Source: Moniliella sp. 'wahieum'
Lineage: Eukaryota > Basidiomycota > Moniliellomycetes > Moniliellales > Moniliellaceae
Assembly: GCA_003971905.1 (NCBI GenBank)
Contig: RSEE01000055.1
Span: forward strand, 62,001 to 126,000
Length of the DNA stretch: 64,000 bases
Direction of reading: 5' to 3'
The position numbers and the translations under genes are program-made. Below are positions 1 through 11,493 of the stretch, in pieces (position 1 is the first letter of the stretch; each line of letters opens with the position of its first letter). The notes beneath the pieces were generated by a model. That model saw only the letters and a program-made list of their open reading frames with translations, was not told where the DNA came from and did not search any database.

Positions 1-2
1 CC

Positions 3-1524
3 CTCTACCGCACCGCGCGGCTCGTCGCGCGGGCCAGCGCCGCCCCACCCGTACGCGTGCGTACCGGCTCACTCGTCTCGCCGACCGAGGGCGTGTTGTC
101 CTCCTTTACGTTGGTCAAACCAGAGGAAGAGACCGCGACGCCCGTTGGTCCGCGGTCCACCTCGCCGTTGCGTCCATCGGTGCTGGCGCGGTCTCCTTCG
201 CCCATGAGCTCGGCACCGCACCATGTACGCAAAGGTCCTGCGCCTCCGCCTCCGCCACCGCCTGTGACGCAAGCGGGCTCGGCTCGGGCTCGGGATCGGG
301 ATCGGGATCAGGCTCGTCGTGGGCTCGGGCGCGGGCGCGTCGAAGTACCTACCAACCCATTACCTCGTCCCACGCTTCGTCGGGGGGCGACGCGTCGGGA
401 GGGAGGACAGGTGCAAGGGGGTCCATGACCTTCCCAACTACCTTGCCCGCTCCCGCTGCGTCTGTGTCTGCGCCCGGAAGCCGACGTGGGTCCAACAATC
501 CCTTTTTGGTCTTTGCTCAGCCCAACCCGTTTGCCCCACCCGACCAGCCCCCCGCCACTTCCCTTCCTCCAGTCCCCGCGCCGTTTTGCCACGCCGGCCA
601 AGGTGCCACCCAACCGCTCCCGCCCAAGCTCCCTCCCAAGTTCCCCTGCAAGCTCCCGCTCAAGCTCCCACCCAGGCTGTACCAGCTGCTGCGTCCTCCG
701 CTCACGCTGAGACCAACCCCTGGTCGTCCATGGCTGCCGCGCCAGCTGTGCCGCCCAGGCGCCGGGTAGGAAGCGCTCGTTGGATGCGCAGGTGCCTGGG
801 ACAGATATGCGGACGAGTAAGAGTACGCAAGATGTGGCGGCAGGGCCTTTTACCGTGGTAGCACCTCCCCTGGGCGACCGCGTGTGCCTCGGCCACACAC
901 ATCGGGCAACATCCCCACCCGGCGCCCGTCGGGTTCGGGTTCGGGTTCGGGTTCGGGTTCAGGCATGGGTCTGGGCTGGCCTACCGAGTCCGCTCTGTCT
1001 GCCCGACCGGGTGATACGAACGGGAGCCATTGTGGTGGGCACGACGTTGACGCGGCCGAGTACAAACGGGGGTGCGACGCGCGCCCCGCACCCTCCGCCA
1101 GTTACCGTGCCGTTCAAGGACAAGGATGCGAGCCGGCGTCGGTCGGAGTGTCGAATCTGTGGGGCCGAATGCGGGAGGACCGACGGACGAATGGGGAGCA
1201 GCCGGGCAGCGGCGCGGCGGCAGCGCGACCGAACGTGCCGAGACGGATCGTTTCGTTGCATGGGCACGAACACGATGTGCCGCGACGGACGGGTGGCTCG
1301 TGGGTCCCCCCCCTGTACCCGTGCCCGTTCCGGCCTCTGGGTCGGCGTCTGCGTCGGGTGCGCGCCACCTCCGCGGTCCGAGCCTCGGCTCACCCGACTC
1401 GCTCGGCCTGCCGGCCGGGGCCGCGCCCGAGCTGGGCGGTCGCGCCGGTCGTATTCCCACGCGGGGACCCAATGGCGGGCGCAAACCCTCGTTGGCGTTC
1501 CGCCTGGGATTAAAGAAAGCCTAG
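3..1524 (+). CDS. 3' part of a Pro/Ser/Arg-rich protein, frame broken many times
   Basis: No family recognised. All three forward frames carry protein-like stretches in relay. One frame runs from the window edge to 428 (PRSTSPLRPSVLARSPSP, then a poly-proline run). Another covers 425-769 and includes NNPFLVF and PNPFAPPDQPP. Further blocks sit at 780-880 (TDMRTSKSTQDVAAGPF) and 884-1060 (a Ser-Gly repeat encoded by GGTTCG units at about 930-960). The last block ends at a stop at 1522-1524 after FRLGLKKA. The relay suggests one gene with several one-base breaks, entering from beyond position 1. The composition fits a disordered tail of a signalling or cytoskeletal protein, but nothing identifies it. 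It could also be a decayed gene. Confidence 0.35.
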
Positions 1525-2458
1525 CTGGCCCGCAAGGTGAGGGGAGCACGTGCCTGCCTTGGATTTGTCGTGGGCAGGGGTTCGTTGTTCCCAGCCACTC
1601 CTCCCCCCCCCCCGCCTGAACAAAATGGGTTACTTTGTCTTCCTTTTTCTTTACTGGTTTCTTCTCTCTTTCTCTCTTCTTCTCTTTTTCTTCCTTTTCT
1701 CCAGGACAGGACCTCCTACCTGCTCTCTCGCCCTCCCCCCCTCCCCTCTCTGGTTCGGCCCCTGCAGTGGTTGGTTGCCTGAGTGGCTAAAGTGTTAGGT
1801 TCTGCTCTGGACATGTGGACCTTCCATCTTCCTCTTTGCCTTTTTTTCGTCTCTCTTTCCTCCGTTTCCTCCGTTTCCTCCTCGTTTCCTTTCCTCCTCG
1901 TTTTTTCTTCTCTTCTCTCCCTCTCCCCATTTCCTCTTTTCCCCCGTCTGCTCTGTTCGTTCTTTCTCTCCTTCTCTCGCGCTGGTAAGCCTGTGAAAAA
2001 AAAAGAAAAACACGCCGCTACTTTCCTTCCTTTTGGTCCCTCTCTGCGCCCGCGCCGCGCGCTCGCCGCTCTTCAATATTCAATCTTCAGCGCACGTTTT
2101 CCTCCTCTTCGCGCCTGGCTGGTGCTTTGGTAGGCTAGGTGGGGACCTGGTAGCGCCCACGATCTGCTTGGACAAAGGGAGCGGGGGGAGAAGGGGTAGC
2201 AGCTGTTGAGCGTTGGCAATATATAGACAAGTAGGATTCCAGGAGCGCACTAATTCACACTGCAGGAACGCCGGCGAGCGTTAATACGTTTTCTTGGTTG
2301 CGACTCGGTCCGGCTTCACCCGCACAGCTTAACAGAAGTCAGGGGCCCCGAGAGTGTGTGGGTAGTTTGCAGTAACGAAGTTGTGGAATGTTCGTTTCCT
2401 TAGTAGTTTTTACTGCCCATCGCACTGTAACCCACAGGTTAGTACTCCTAGCCTACTA
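1525..2458. other. Gene-free spacer with long pyrimidine tracts
   Basis: The stretch 1640-1990 is almost pure C/T on the + strand, built from TTTCCTCC and TTCTCTCC words with no fixed period. At 1768-1800 there is a match to a pol III A-box (TGCCTGAGTGG), but no B-box follows. No convincing coding region was seen. The tract could be the 3' trailer or promoter of a neighbouring gene. Confidence 0.6.
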
Positions 2459-2670
2459 TGATGAGACCTGGAGTCCTGATGGTCCGAGGGTGATGCAATC
2501 GCACTGGTGGTAGTGGTGGTCTAAGCCAACCAGCAACGCCTACAGAGGAACAACAAGCAGCGAGTCGTCGCCAGGGGCTAAGCTGCGGAACAAGGAAAAA
2601 CAAGAGAGAGAAAACAAGGAATCCCAGGCTTGAGAAGGAACTGAAGGACATGGCCAAAGCACCAGCCACC
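2459..2670 (+). repeat. Dispersed repeat, copy 1
   Basis: About 212 bp beginning TGATGAGACCTGG and ending near CCAAAGCACCAGCCACC. It matches 52776-52995 in the same orientation over its whole length, with scattered substitutions and small indels; the clearest is a 4-base insertion in copy 2 at the equivalent of 2486. No terminal inverted repeats, LTR-like TG..CA ends or target duplications were recognised. On the minus strand both copies share a stretch reading CCSSVGVAGWLRPP, but small indels put the rest out of register, so this is not taken as a gene. Confidence 0.8.
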
Positions 2671-5600
2671 CATGGCTCAACAGCCTATTCGGTGAAAATA
2701 GGTTTAACCTTACTGTTGACACGACGGGCCACGGCCATCTTTTCGCAATCGTCCACCGTTCCATGTCCACCCTGCCAGTTCACCGTTTCATAGTCCACAT
2801 ACTGTGTCCAGTGTAACATGCATGTTGTATACATCATGATCTAGTCCAACAGCCCATCATATCAAGCGTTTCAGTCCTTTTTAGTACAACATACACGCCA
2901 AGAAGATTCTAAAATCTGTCTATCTCACACGGTGCGGGCATGTGAGTCCTGTTCTTGATGCAGGTTGCCCGCCGGTGGTTCCGTCCGATGTTCCGTCATT
3001 TGTGCCCCTACTGCATGTGAACAAAGATCGCTGTGGAAAACGTCTTCGCGAAAAGAGACCAGATGGGGTCTTGGATATTGCACCAAGAGGCACAATCCCT
3101 TCTATATCTTCCCTTTTTTTTCATGCATCCGTCAGAAAAGGTCAGGAGTATGAAGAGCTCATTGCAGCATCCCCCCTTTCTCTTCCTCTCTCATTCGCTC
3201 GTTTCACAGTAAAAGTGGAGCTTGACGGCTGCACTGTGATGATAATCCCTTCGTACTAACTGTGTACACATCGAGCCCCCTCCGTGCCATGCAAGGAGCG
3301 GTTTTCTGTGCCGACTTCACATATCCCACCGTTGAACGTTCTTTGACACACTGCTTTTGAGGTGTTTCTCATGAGCTCCTGCTGAGGGAGCTTCTTATAG
3401 AATGTGGAGAGCAAAAACCACACATCTCTTCATTTCTCGATGTTGGGTGCGAGTTCGGAGCAGGGTAGCAAAGTAGTGTCCCAAGCGTCATATCCCGCGG
3501 ATACAGTGTGGTTATCGAGACGGTGATACCGGAGGTCGTTTCCTTCTGAAGACGATGTAACGAGAGCCTTATATTAGGGATGAGGTGCATATCGGTGAGA
3601 TAAAAGCGAAGACTTCGAAGTGTATCTTGTGTTCGTGTGGTGTGCACACAGGTACCAAACACACAATAAAGGTCCAGTAAAAGCCTGATAGGGGGGGGGG
3701 CATGATGTGCAGAGGGGTGGAAAGTCGGTTCTTCGTCTCCTAACACATATCAACATAGATATATCCGTATACAGTAGTATATAGACAATATCCGTACAGT
3801 AGTATTAGACAATAGGCCTTCACCCATTGCGCATTTTGGACCGTTACAGAACTTACAGGGCGGGACCCCCCAGCCTCTCCTGATGCATCCAATTCCATCG
3901 CTCGTTCTCACTGAAGGGGGGAATGACGACGACGTGTCGCATCTCCAGCCAATGATTACTATATTTTTGTTGGTTACTCATCAGTGCCTGAGAGAACACC
4001 CCGTTTATGCTTCATTAGCTTCATTCCTCAAGTTCAATGTCTTCGAAGCTTCACAGTCTCGCGCTACAGTCCGCTCACACACTGCAAAAAAGTGAGCACT
4101 GTGCTGGAAAATTGTTTGCCGAACAAGCAAATCATGGGGTGAAAAAGGCGAAATGCGAACGCCGAAAAGATATGCGAGTGTTGCGTGATATTACAGCCAA
4201 AACGACTTCAGGTACTGTTACCGGTGTTACCGGTTACACACTGGTATAGATAGCACAGCTGAAAGCCCTGGGCTGTTATTCTATCATACGCCTTTTGGAT
4301 ATAAAAGCTGAAGGTGTGTGGGGGAAGGGATGCGATGGTGACGTGTGCCATGTGACGAGAGAGAAGCGGCGGTTAGGTGTATTATAGTCGTGAATGGAGG
4401 GGAACCGCGTTTATAACGTTTATATAAACCCACCGTTCACATGCTCCCAGACATTCCTTCTTTACATTGAACGTTGATGAATGCACTGTGCGAGGTTGGA
4501 CTTTGAACTGAATGACGTCTAGAAGCGTGTCCTTCGAAACAATGCGTAGAAGGGCTTGGAACCCTTGAAGCTAAAATGACCATTTTAAGGTGCCAAACAA
4601 GAAGTTTGACGCTTGGAGTGCCAACTTTTTAGTCTTCGAAACTCAAAGTCTTGATGATTTTGAAGAGCTTGAAGCTTGATGCCCCTTTTGAAGCTTTTGT
4701 AAACACGTCGAAAAGAGGGCATCTGCCGACAAAACTCCGACGGTGTGTATCCTATTCCATCATTGATGCGGCGGGCCGGGGTACCAAGTTTCTTCCCTCT
4801 GGTAAAACACGTAGGTACATCTATTCTCTCGTTTTTGCAAGGGCTCATGCACTCAGGCCGCGCTCAAGCCTGGGCGCCTGTGCTCATATCTTCACACTCG
4901 TCAGTGGATGTCGTTGATATCTGTGAGGCATGTGCTTGGCGGTGATGAAGGGGATGGAGAAGGGAGGCTGTGACTGGTGGCAACCGCAGTGGAAAGCACG
5001 TTGAGCTGATGAGTCGATGAGAAGTAATATTGGTTCCCCAGCGAGATGTCCTAGGCGCTCTCCTCAGTTACGTGTTATGATATGCAACGGTGAAGCTGTG
5101 AAGGGAAGACCAGAGCTGGGTTGAACGTTGAACGTTGAGTACGTTGAACGTGTTGTTGAACCCAGACTGCGGAAGAGAAAAGAAGTGAAGAGAAGGAGAA
5201 AAAGAGTGGTGCTACTTTTAATAGGCCAGAGTATTATAGGGGTATACTCCCATGTCGTGCCTGCATGTGTAAAAAGATGAGAGCGATATCTTGGGGGGTG
5301 GTTGGCCCTCAGAGCCTTGGTCAACATACTGAGTGTGCTCAGCGCTTGTTGGTCTGTGCGGCCTGAGGTCAGGCCTGAGGCTCATCGATCGTCAGCATCA
5401 TTAGCATCACTACTAATCACTAGTCACTTGTCACTTGTCACGTGTCACTAGGTCACTGCATGTCAATAGCATCACTTGTGGCACATGTGTGTCATAGTGA
5501 ATCATTTAACTGTACTAGGAAAGCGTAGTCGAGACCTCATGCACCTCATGTGTCATGTGGGGATCTCGTTCGACAATCTCAGCGGCTCAGTCTGAGCCTT

Positions 5601-8600
5601 GAGAGCCCTGAGCGTCTGAGCCTTGGCCCTGAGCGCTTGAGCCTCCCGAGCGTGAACCCTGAGCGCCCGCCTGCGCCCACTTGAACCGCACATGATGACT
5701 CCAGCACTCAGTACTCCACCTCCTCCAGGTTGAGCAATGTTGTGGGTCGGAGTCATACTGAGCACTTGCACGTGCATCATCGATCATCATGGGTGCCATG
5801 TGCCATATGCCCCGCATGTTTCGGTTTGCGACCACCCCCTCCACCTGCCGCTCAGAGGGTAACGACTCGCGTGCAAGTTGCACCTTTTTCTCGGCGCCCA
5901 GACCCTTTTCGGAGAGGTCTGGTGGCGCTGATCAGTATCAGTCCGGTAGCCCTGTCGTCCAAAACATGCAACCGGGTATACGATTGCGTAATGTGTACAA
6001 CGGAAGCGCGTACGTATGCCGAACAAAAGCCGGTCCCACAGATCCCAGGGCGGTCCCTTCCTGGTCCCTAGCCGAGGAGCACTGCCGTTCCGCCCTACGA
6101 CACCCTTTGGTCTCCTGAGCGGGCCTGAGCGCTGAGTCATCCAAGTCTAATAAAGTTGTTTGAAGCTTGAAAAAGCTACTACAGCAGTTCAATGAAAGAA
6201 ACAGAGAGATACCCGAAACGAATTATGTGATTCCAAAATGGCCTATTCTTGTGGTTAGGGTAGGATACTGGTAGAATCGAACTAGGGAAAGTGATCCAAA
6301 AATGTGGACGACCCCTCCTCTTGCGTGGGGTGATAGAGCTGCGGGGAATTTTCTTGATAACGCAAAGTTTAATGAGTCCTCATCAGGCTGAGCGCCAACT
6401 GCTAGCCGCAAGTATTAGTATAGTCATTTTAGTCACTAAAATCACTATAAAGCTTAAAGAGTCCTAGTCCCCCAGGGTCCAATGTTTAACCACAAGCAAC
6501 ACACATATGAATATGGCACCTTTTAACGACGTGTACCCTTCTCTGAAATGCATGTGGACTCCACACACGTTTCCGTTCTCCACGCACCCCACGAGATACA
6601 CTGAGACTTACACGAGATACGTAAGACTTGCACCTCGTTCGCTCTGGGGGATAAGGCACTCAGGCCAACTCTGCCAAGCAATCTAGCGGTGCGCGCTCCC
6701 TTCCTATACAAATTAATGATCCTTGTGTATATCATTCTGTGAAGCTTGAAGTCGCATGGGTATGTGATCTATCGTGACGCGTGATGAGAGGAGAGACCAC
6801 CCTTTGCTATCCTATCCTTTCAAATTCAGGCGTACCGCGTACTCCTACTACCTTCAATATAGATCTGAGTGACCTCGAAGGAAGAAGCAGAAGCCGGGGG
6901 AAAGGTTTTGATTGTGGATGCCACTCTGCATCTTTCTTCACTGCACATACACTCCGAACTCACTCACATTGAACCTGTGAGAAAGATTAATGAGACGGAA
7001 GGTTAGGATAAGTGCGTGCGGGCTGGGGCGGCGTCACATGCTTCACATGCCTTAAGCGTCCGTGTGTGAAGCCACCGTGTGAAGCCTCCGTGGATTAGAT
7101 GATGGAGGGCATGGATCAACGCACACGGCAACGCGAAAGAGACTGGGAAGAGAGTATGGTAGGGCTGGATACTGCTGAAGGAGAGGATAAGAATGAAGGA
7201 TGAGTGGTTCTGAGGAGAGGCATTACAGGGGAGCAGAGGGAGCGTCCGGGCGGATAAGAGTGATGAGATGCCCGTCACGCAGGATGATGTACTTGGAGCA
7301 TCTCCCCAACAGGTATGACAGAGGGCCTCACCGGCGTCTCTGTCTACGAGCGTCTCTGTCGGGATCAAACCCACTTGATCACCGTTTGAACACCAAGTTG
7401 ACTGGTCCCTGATTTGTTCAAGACCTGTTTTCCCCCTTTGACTATGCCCCCCTTCGTCCTCCGTGTGAGTCAGCTCGCATATGCTCTCGCATATGCTTCT
7501 TCTTCTCCGAGGCATACATACCTCGCCCTCTTTCCATTCGAGATGAATTTGATCCTCATCATTTCCCCCATCTCCATCTCCTGGTAGTCTCCCCTTTGGG
7601 CGGTGCAGCTCCATAACATAATGGTTGATACGCGATGCTGATGATGCGGACTATATACAATGGCAAGTGGACTGCGCTAGTATTATCGAGGGTTTTAAGG
7701 GCGGAGCTGCACCACAGATAATGCCTCCCCCCCCCCCCCAGTATATGTAACGCAAACAAAACGCGAGTGAGAGCAAAGTAGAGGTAAGAAGCATGCGCTG
7801 TGGCTTCTCTCAGCGTCGGTGTCGCTCGTTATATGATAACCGCGTACCGCGCATAACGGAGTAGCTAGTAGTATAGCTAGTAGTCGCTAAAAAAGTCACC
7901 AGGGTCACCGGGGACCCTGAGGCCTCAGCCTGAGGCACCTCTGTTGGGTGTATAGATCATGTGCATCGTATGCACAAAACACGTTAATTGTGGAAAAGAA
8001 TTGAATTGAAGCATTCTCTCGTCGGAGCTGCTCTTCTGGTTGGGCCTCAGGCCTGAGCAACGCTCAACTGAAGGAATGGGGGCTAAGGCAAGGCACTTTA
8101 CTGGGCGATCGGTGGGCGAGCACGATGAATCACGCCAGTATAAGGTCTCTGAACGCGGTTGTCTACTCAGAAGTATCTCTACCCTAATAACCTAAAAGAA
8201 CAATTGCACTGTGCAAAAAGATGAAGAAAGGAAACAGTTATACAACAATAAACGGCCCGGTGGTGGTCCCTCGTTATACTCAAAGCTCAGCCTCTCAGCC
8301 TGAGAGCTCCGCGGAACGCTCAACGTTGTTCATCAACAGGCTTAGTTCCTTCCGCCCCCTCCGCCTCTTCCAGATCGTCGGCACCCCACCATCCCCACCC
8401 TCGTAGCATTGCATCCTTGGCGTTCACTGTGACCTTGTGGGCCTTCGCTTGTAACATGTAACATGCAACCGCTGGTGGAAATTTTGTAACGGGCAACAAC
8501 CCGGTTCCGGTATCGGGTAACTCCGGTAACTCCGGTAACCTTCCAAGCATTTTTATAGCCGTCAGCTTCAACATTCAAAATTCAACATACGTGAAGCTTC

Positions 8601-10500
8601 CTTGAAGCTTAAGCGCTGAACGTACTCGCGCGCTGAAACCGTCAGGCGTCAGGCTGACGCTGAACCCGAACGCTGATGAGACAGAACGCCTCAGTTCTCA
8701 GATCCTTGACGTACACCCAGCCATGCAGACAGGGGATGTACGTGTGTGTGGCCTGTGTGTTTTGCATGGAAGGGTAAAACGCGTAGCATAAGACAGTGGG
8801 ATGTTAGTTGTTGCTTTTCATCGATGGATTGGATGCGCAACGCGCACAAGCGCACAGGTCTACATTTTATGTATGACCGCCGACCGGTGACCGGTGACCG
8901 GTGACCTGAGATCCTACATTAAGGAACGTGGCGTATTATAAGCACCAACACGTGTTCCTACGACACTGTGTGTCATGTACAAACATTGCCGCAGGTACCC
9001 ACCGCTTGGAGGTCGGCCGGGCACCCCAGTGCGATGGTAATATGAACCCGATGTAGCAGATGTAATGGCTGTAACATTGAGCCAGTGCCTATGAGCGGGC
9101 TGTGCAGGATGGGCGCGTGTCTACATGTGGATTTTATCTTTGGGCCCCCAGGCGCCCGTCCGCCTGGTAGAACCCAACCTCCCATACCTCCGGGGCCGGT
9201 GCATTGGGATTGGAACAGAAGGATTATCGATGAATGATTCATGACGCGCACGCGTGATGACACATGTGACAAGTGACAAGGAAGGTGATGCCGGTGATTC
9301 AGTCCTTCACGACGTGTGAAATCGGAGAGACAAGGTGAATGCAAGTGATAGAGTGATAGTGACTGTACCATGTAATGCACAGTGCATCGTCGTCATCAAT
9401 CAGTACTCAGTAATCATTAATCATTAATCAGGCCCAGGCCAGGCCTGGGCCTGCTCAGGCTGAGCGGCAGAGGGGCTAACCACTTCAGCGCTTCGTCGTT
9501 CAATATATTCAATTCAACGTTGGACATGTGAACGTTAGGGCAGTGACATGTGACAGTGACTAGTGATTGTCAGAAGTCACTAGCTAGTCACTAGTCACTT
9601 GTAGTGATTCTGGTGACCAAATGACTGTATCGACTTTGGGAGCAAGCGAGAGAGGTGACATAGAAGAAGTGGTTGCAGAGAAAGGCGACGTGGTGAAGCT
9701 TCAAGCTTCAAGCTAGCTTGAAGCTCTTGAAGCTTGAAGCTTGAAGACGCATTCGACTGCTATCGGACCTAAGATCTAAGAAGAGATCTAAGAGGCATTG
9801 GATCTGGAGACGCACTTGGTACCTTCCCTTGTGGCACACATGACATCCCACGCTATCACATGTCACATCATGTCATGTTCAAGACGAGGGAAGGGGATGC
9901 GGGTGGGAGGACTAGGTAGCCACCAGCCTGGACCTCTTCAGTCTGCTAACGTACGAAGTGAATGTGAGTTGTGAGTACTGAACGTACTGAGGGTAACTCA
10001 GTACTCAGTACTGAACTCAATACTCACTAATTAGTCACTACTCACTACCCAGATTGCTCCAACCGAGTAACAACCTGGCAGACGAACAAGCTTGAAGCTT
10101 CAAGGTTCAACCTTAACGAGCTTAACGTTCAACGTTCAACGTTCATTAATCATTGAACGTATATTGACCAAGAGCTTGAAGGCATGGAGATGGAGTTTTG
10201 ATCCATGATTCGGTCTGGGTTGGGCGTGTTGGTCGTGGGGCATTGGCATGTTGGGCGTTGGCACGACATCGTAATGGATCAGCGTTCGCGTTCGTCTTTA
10301 CTCGGTACTCAGTAGCTCAGGCCCTCAGGCCTCAGGTGCCCCTCAGTACTCAGTATTGACGAAGTTGAGGTAGTAACTAGTAATTAGAAAACGACGAGTG
10401 TCCTGAGAATCTGACGCGTGACGCGTGGCGGGTGATCGGTGATCGATGATCAAGCTTCAAAGAAGTGAAGCTAGTGACTAGTGATGTGACGCCGTAGATT
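2671..10500. other. Gene-poor, lower-GC region rich in short palindromic words
   Basis: I see no convincing gene. The longest open stretch (minus strand, 7003-7614) has no recognisable motif. The DNA is visibly more AT-rich than the flanking coding regions. It is packed with heptads made of a 6-bp palindrome plus one base: ACCGGTG x3 at 8883-8903, AACGTTC x3 at 10124-10144, AGTACTC/AGTACTG at 10000-10013, and a string of ACTAGTC-like units at 5419-5446. C or G homopolymers occur near 3691 and 7725. It might be a subtelomeric, centromeric or relic-transposon region; the sequence alone does not decide. Confidence 0.55.
9696..9746. repeat. Inverted arrangement of AAGCTT heptads
   Basis: AAGCTTC units run into a central AGCTAGCT and then continue as AAGCTTG units, so the two halves are near-perfect inverted copies and could form a hairpin or cruciform of roughly 20-bp arms. 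It lies within the gene-poor region, away from any coding sequence. Confidence 0.75.
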
Positions 10501-11493
10501 CATCATGCATCCTGGGGTATCATGCCATCGATCGGATCGGTTATCCCCGATTCGTATATTCGGGCAAATGATGATTTGGGACATGTACGTATGGCAGAGT
10601 GGACGCAGGGTCCAGCAGGGCCCAGCAGCCAGTCACAGGGAGGGCAGGGAGGGTGGTTGGCAGTATCACCTGCTGCCTGTCCTGCGGAGCAGCAGGAGCG
10701 TTACGCGTTACGGGTCGATAATCGATAAGCGCAAGCGCTACCATCGTCGTCATCACCGCCAGCAGCAGCACCAGCAGCACCAGCAGCACAGCAGCACCCG
10801 GCCGTTGTACCACTGGTGTACCTGCGGTACCTGCCGCGTGCTGCCCTGTGGCCCAACACACTTGCCTCTCGCAGTCTGCATCGACACCCCTCGTCCCTGC
10901 TGGACCCTCAGCGTCTTACTGGTGCGTCTTCCCGCTCCCACGTCTCAGACAGGCGACATCACTCGTTACGCGTTACGCGCTACTCGTCACTAGACTCGTC
11001 GTCCTCTCGACATCCCGCATCCCGCGTCAGATCACCATCACCGTGATCTTTCAGGCTGCCCAGCCGTCTCATACATCACATTCATCACGTCCCACAGCCC
11101 GAGCGCACAGGCCTGTGCGCCTGCGCACGCCTGCGCACGCCTGACAGCTGGCCTGCCTGGCGCTCCGGCCGCCATGGATCTCCTCCAACCGCCTTCTTGG
11201 TTCTTCTTGCTTTCTGTCCACCATCCTTCGCCACCCCTCGTCCTCTCCACACTCCACCTCCCACAGACTGGTGGCTCCAGCAGAACGCAGCGGCACAATT
11301 ATACACCCACCCGCTGCCTTTCTTGCTCTCTGTCTCTCGCCCCGTCGACCCCCTCTTCCCAGCCCACCGTTTGCTGCCTGCCCTTCTCTTACTCCCTCGC
11401 GTCTTCCTTCGCCTCGTCTCGTTCCTCCCTGTCCATCTCGTTCGGTTTCCAGCCCGTTTCCCTGTCTTGTTCTGTCGCCACTTTTTGTACGCC
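10501..11493. other. Upstream region of the Zn2Cys6 regulator gene
   Basis: No gene seen. It holds an interrupted CAG/CAC trinucleotide tract at 10759-10800, ACGCGTT heptads near 10703 and 10965, and a pyrimidine-rich leader from about 11170 to the ATG at 11494, as is common before fungal start codons. Confidence 0.5.

Noticed and set aside
925..965. GGTTCG hexamers as a telomere-like repeat
   Set aside because: They encode a Ser-Gly run inside a protein-like frame and are internal to the window.
1763..1815. tRNA-like A-box (TGCCTGAGTGG) in a pyrimidine-rich spacer
   Set aside because: No B-box (GGTTCNANNCC) follows within reach, and no acceptor, anticodon or T stem can be folded.
2459..2670. 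C/D box snoRNA idea for the dispersed repeat (TGATGA at 5' end, CTGA near 3' end)
   Set aside because: No terminal stem bringing the boxes together, and the spacing is too long for a standard C/D RNA.
6262..6300. B-box-like TAGTTCGATTCTA on the minus strand
   Set aside because: Only part of a T stem pairs, and no A-box lies at the right distance.
7003..7614. 203-codon open frame on the minus strand in the gene-poor block
   Set aside because: Composition is random-looking, with no family motif and no intron or start context; the length is explicable by chance.
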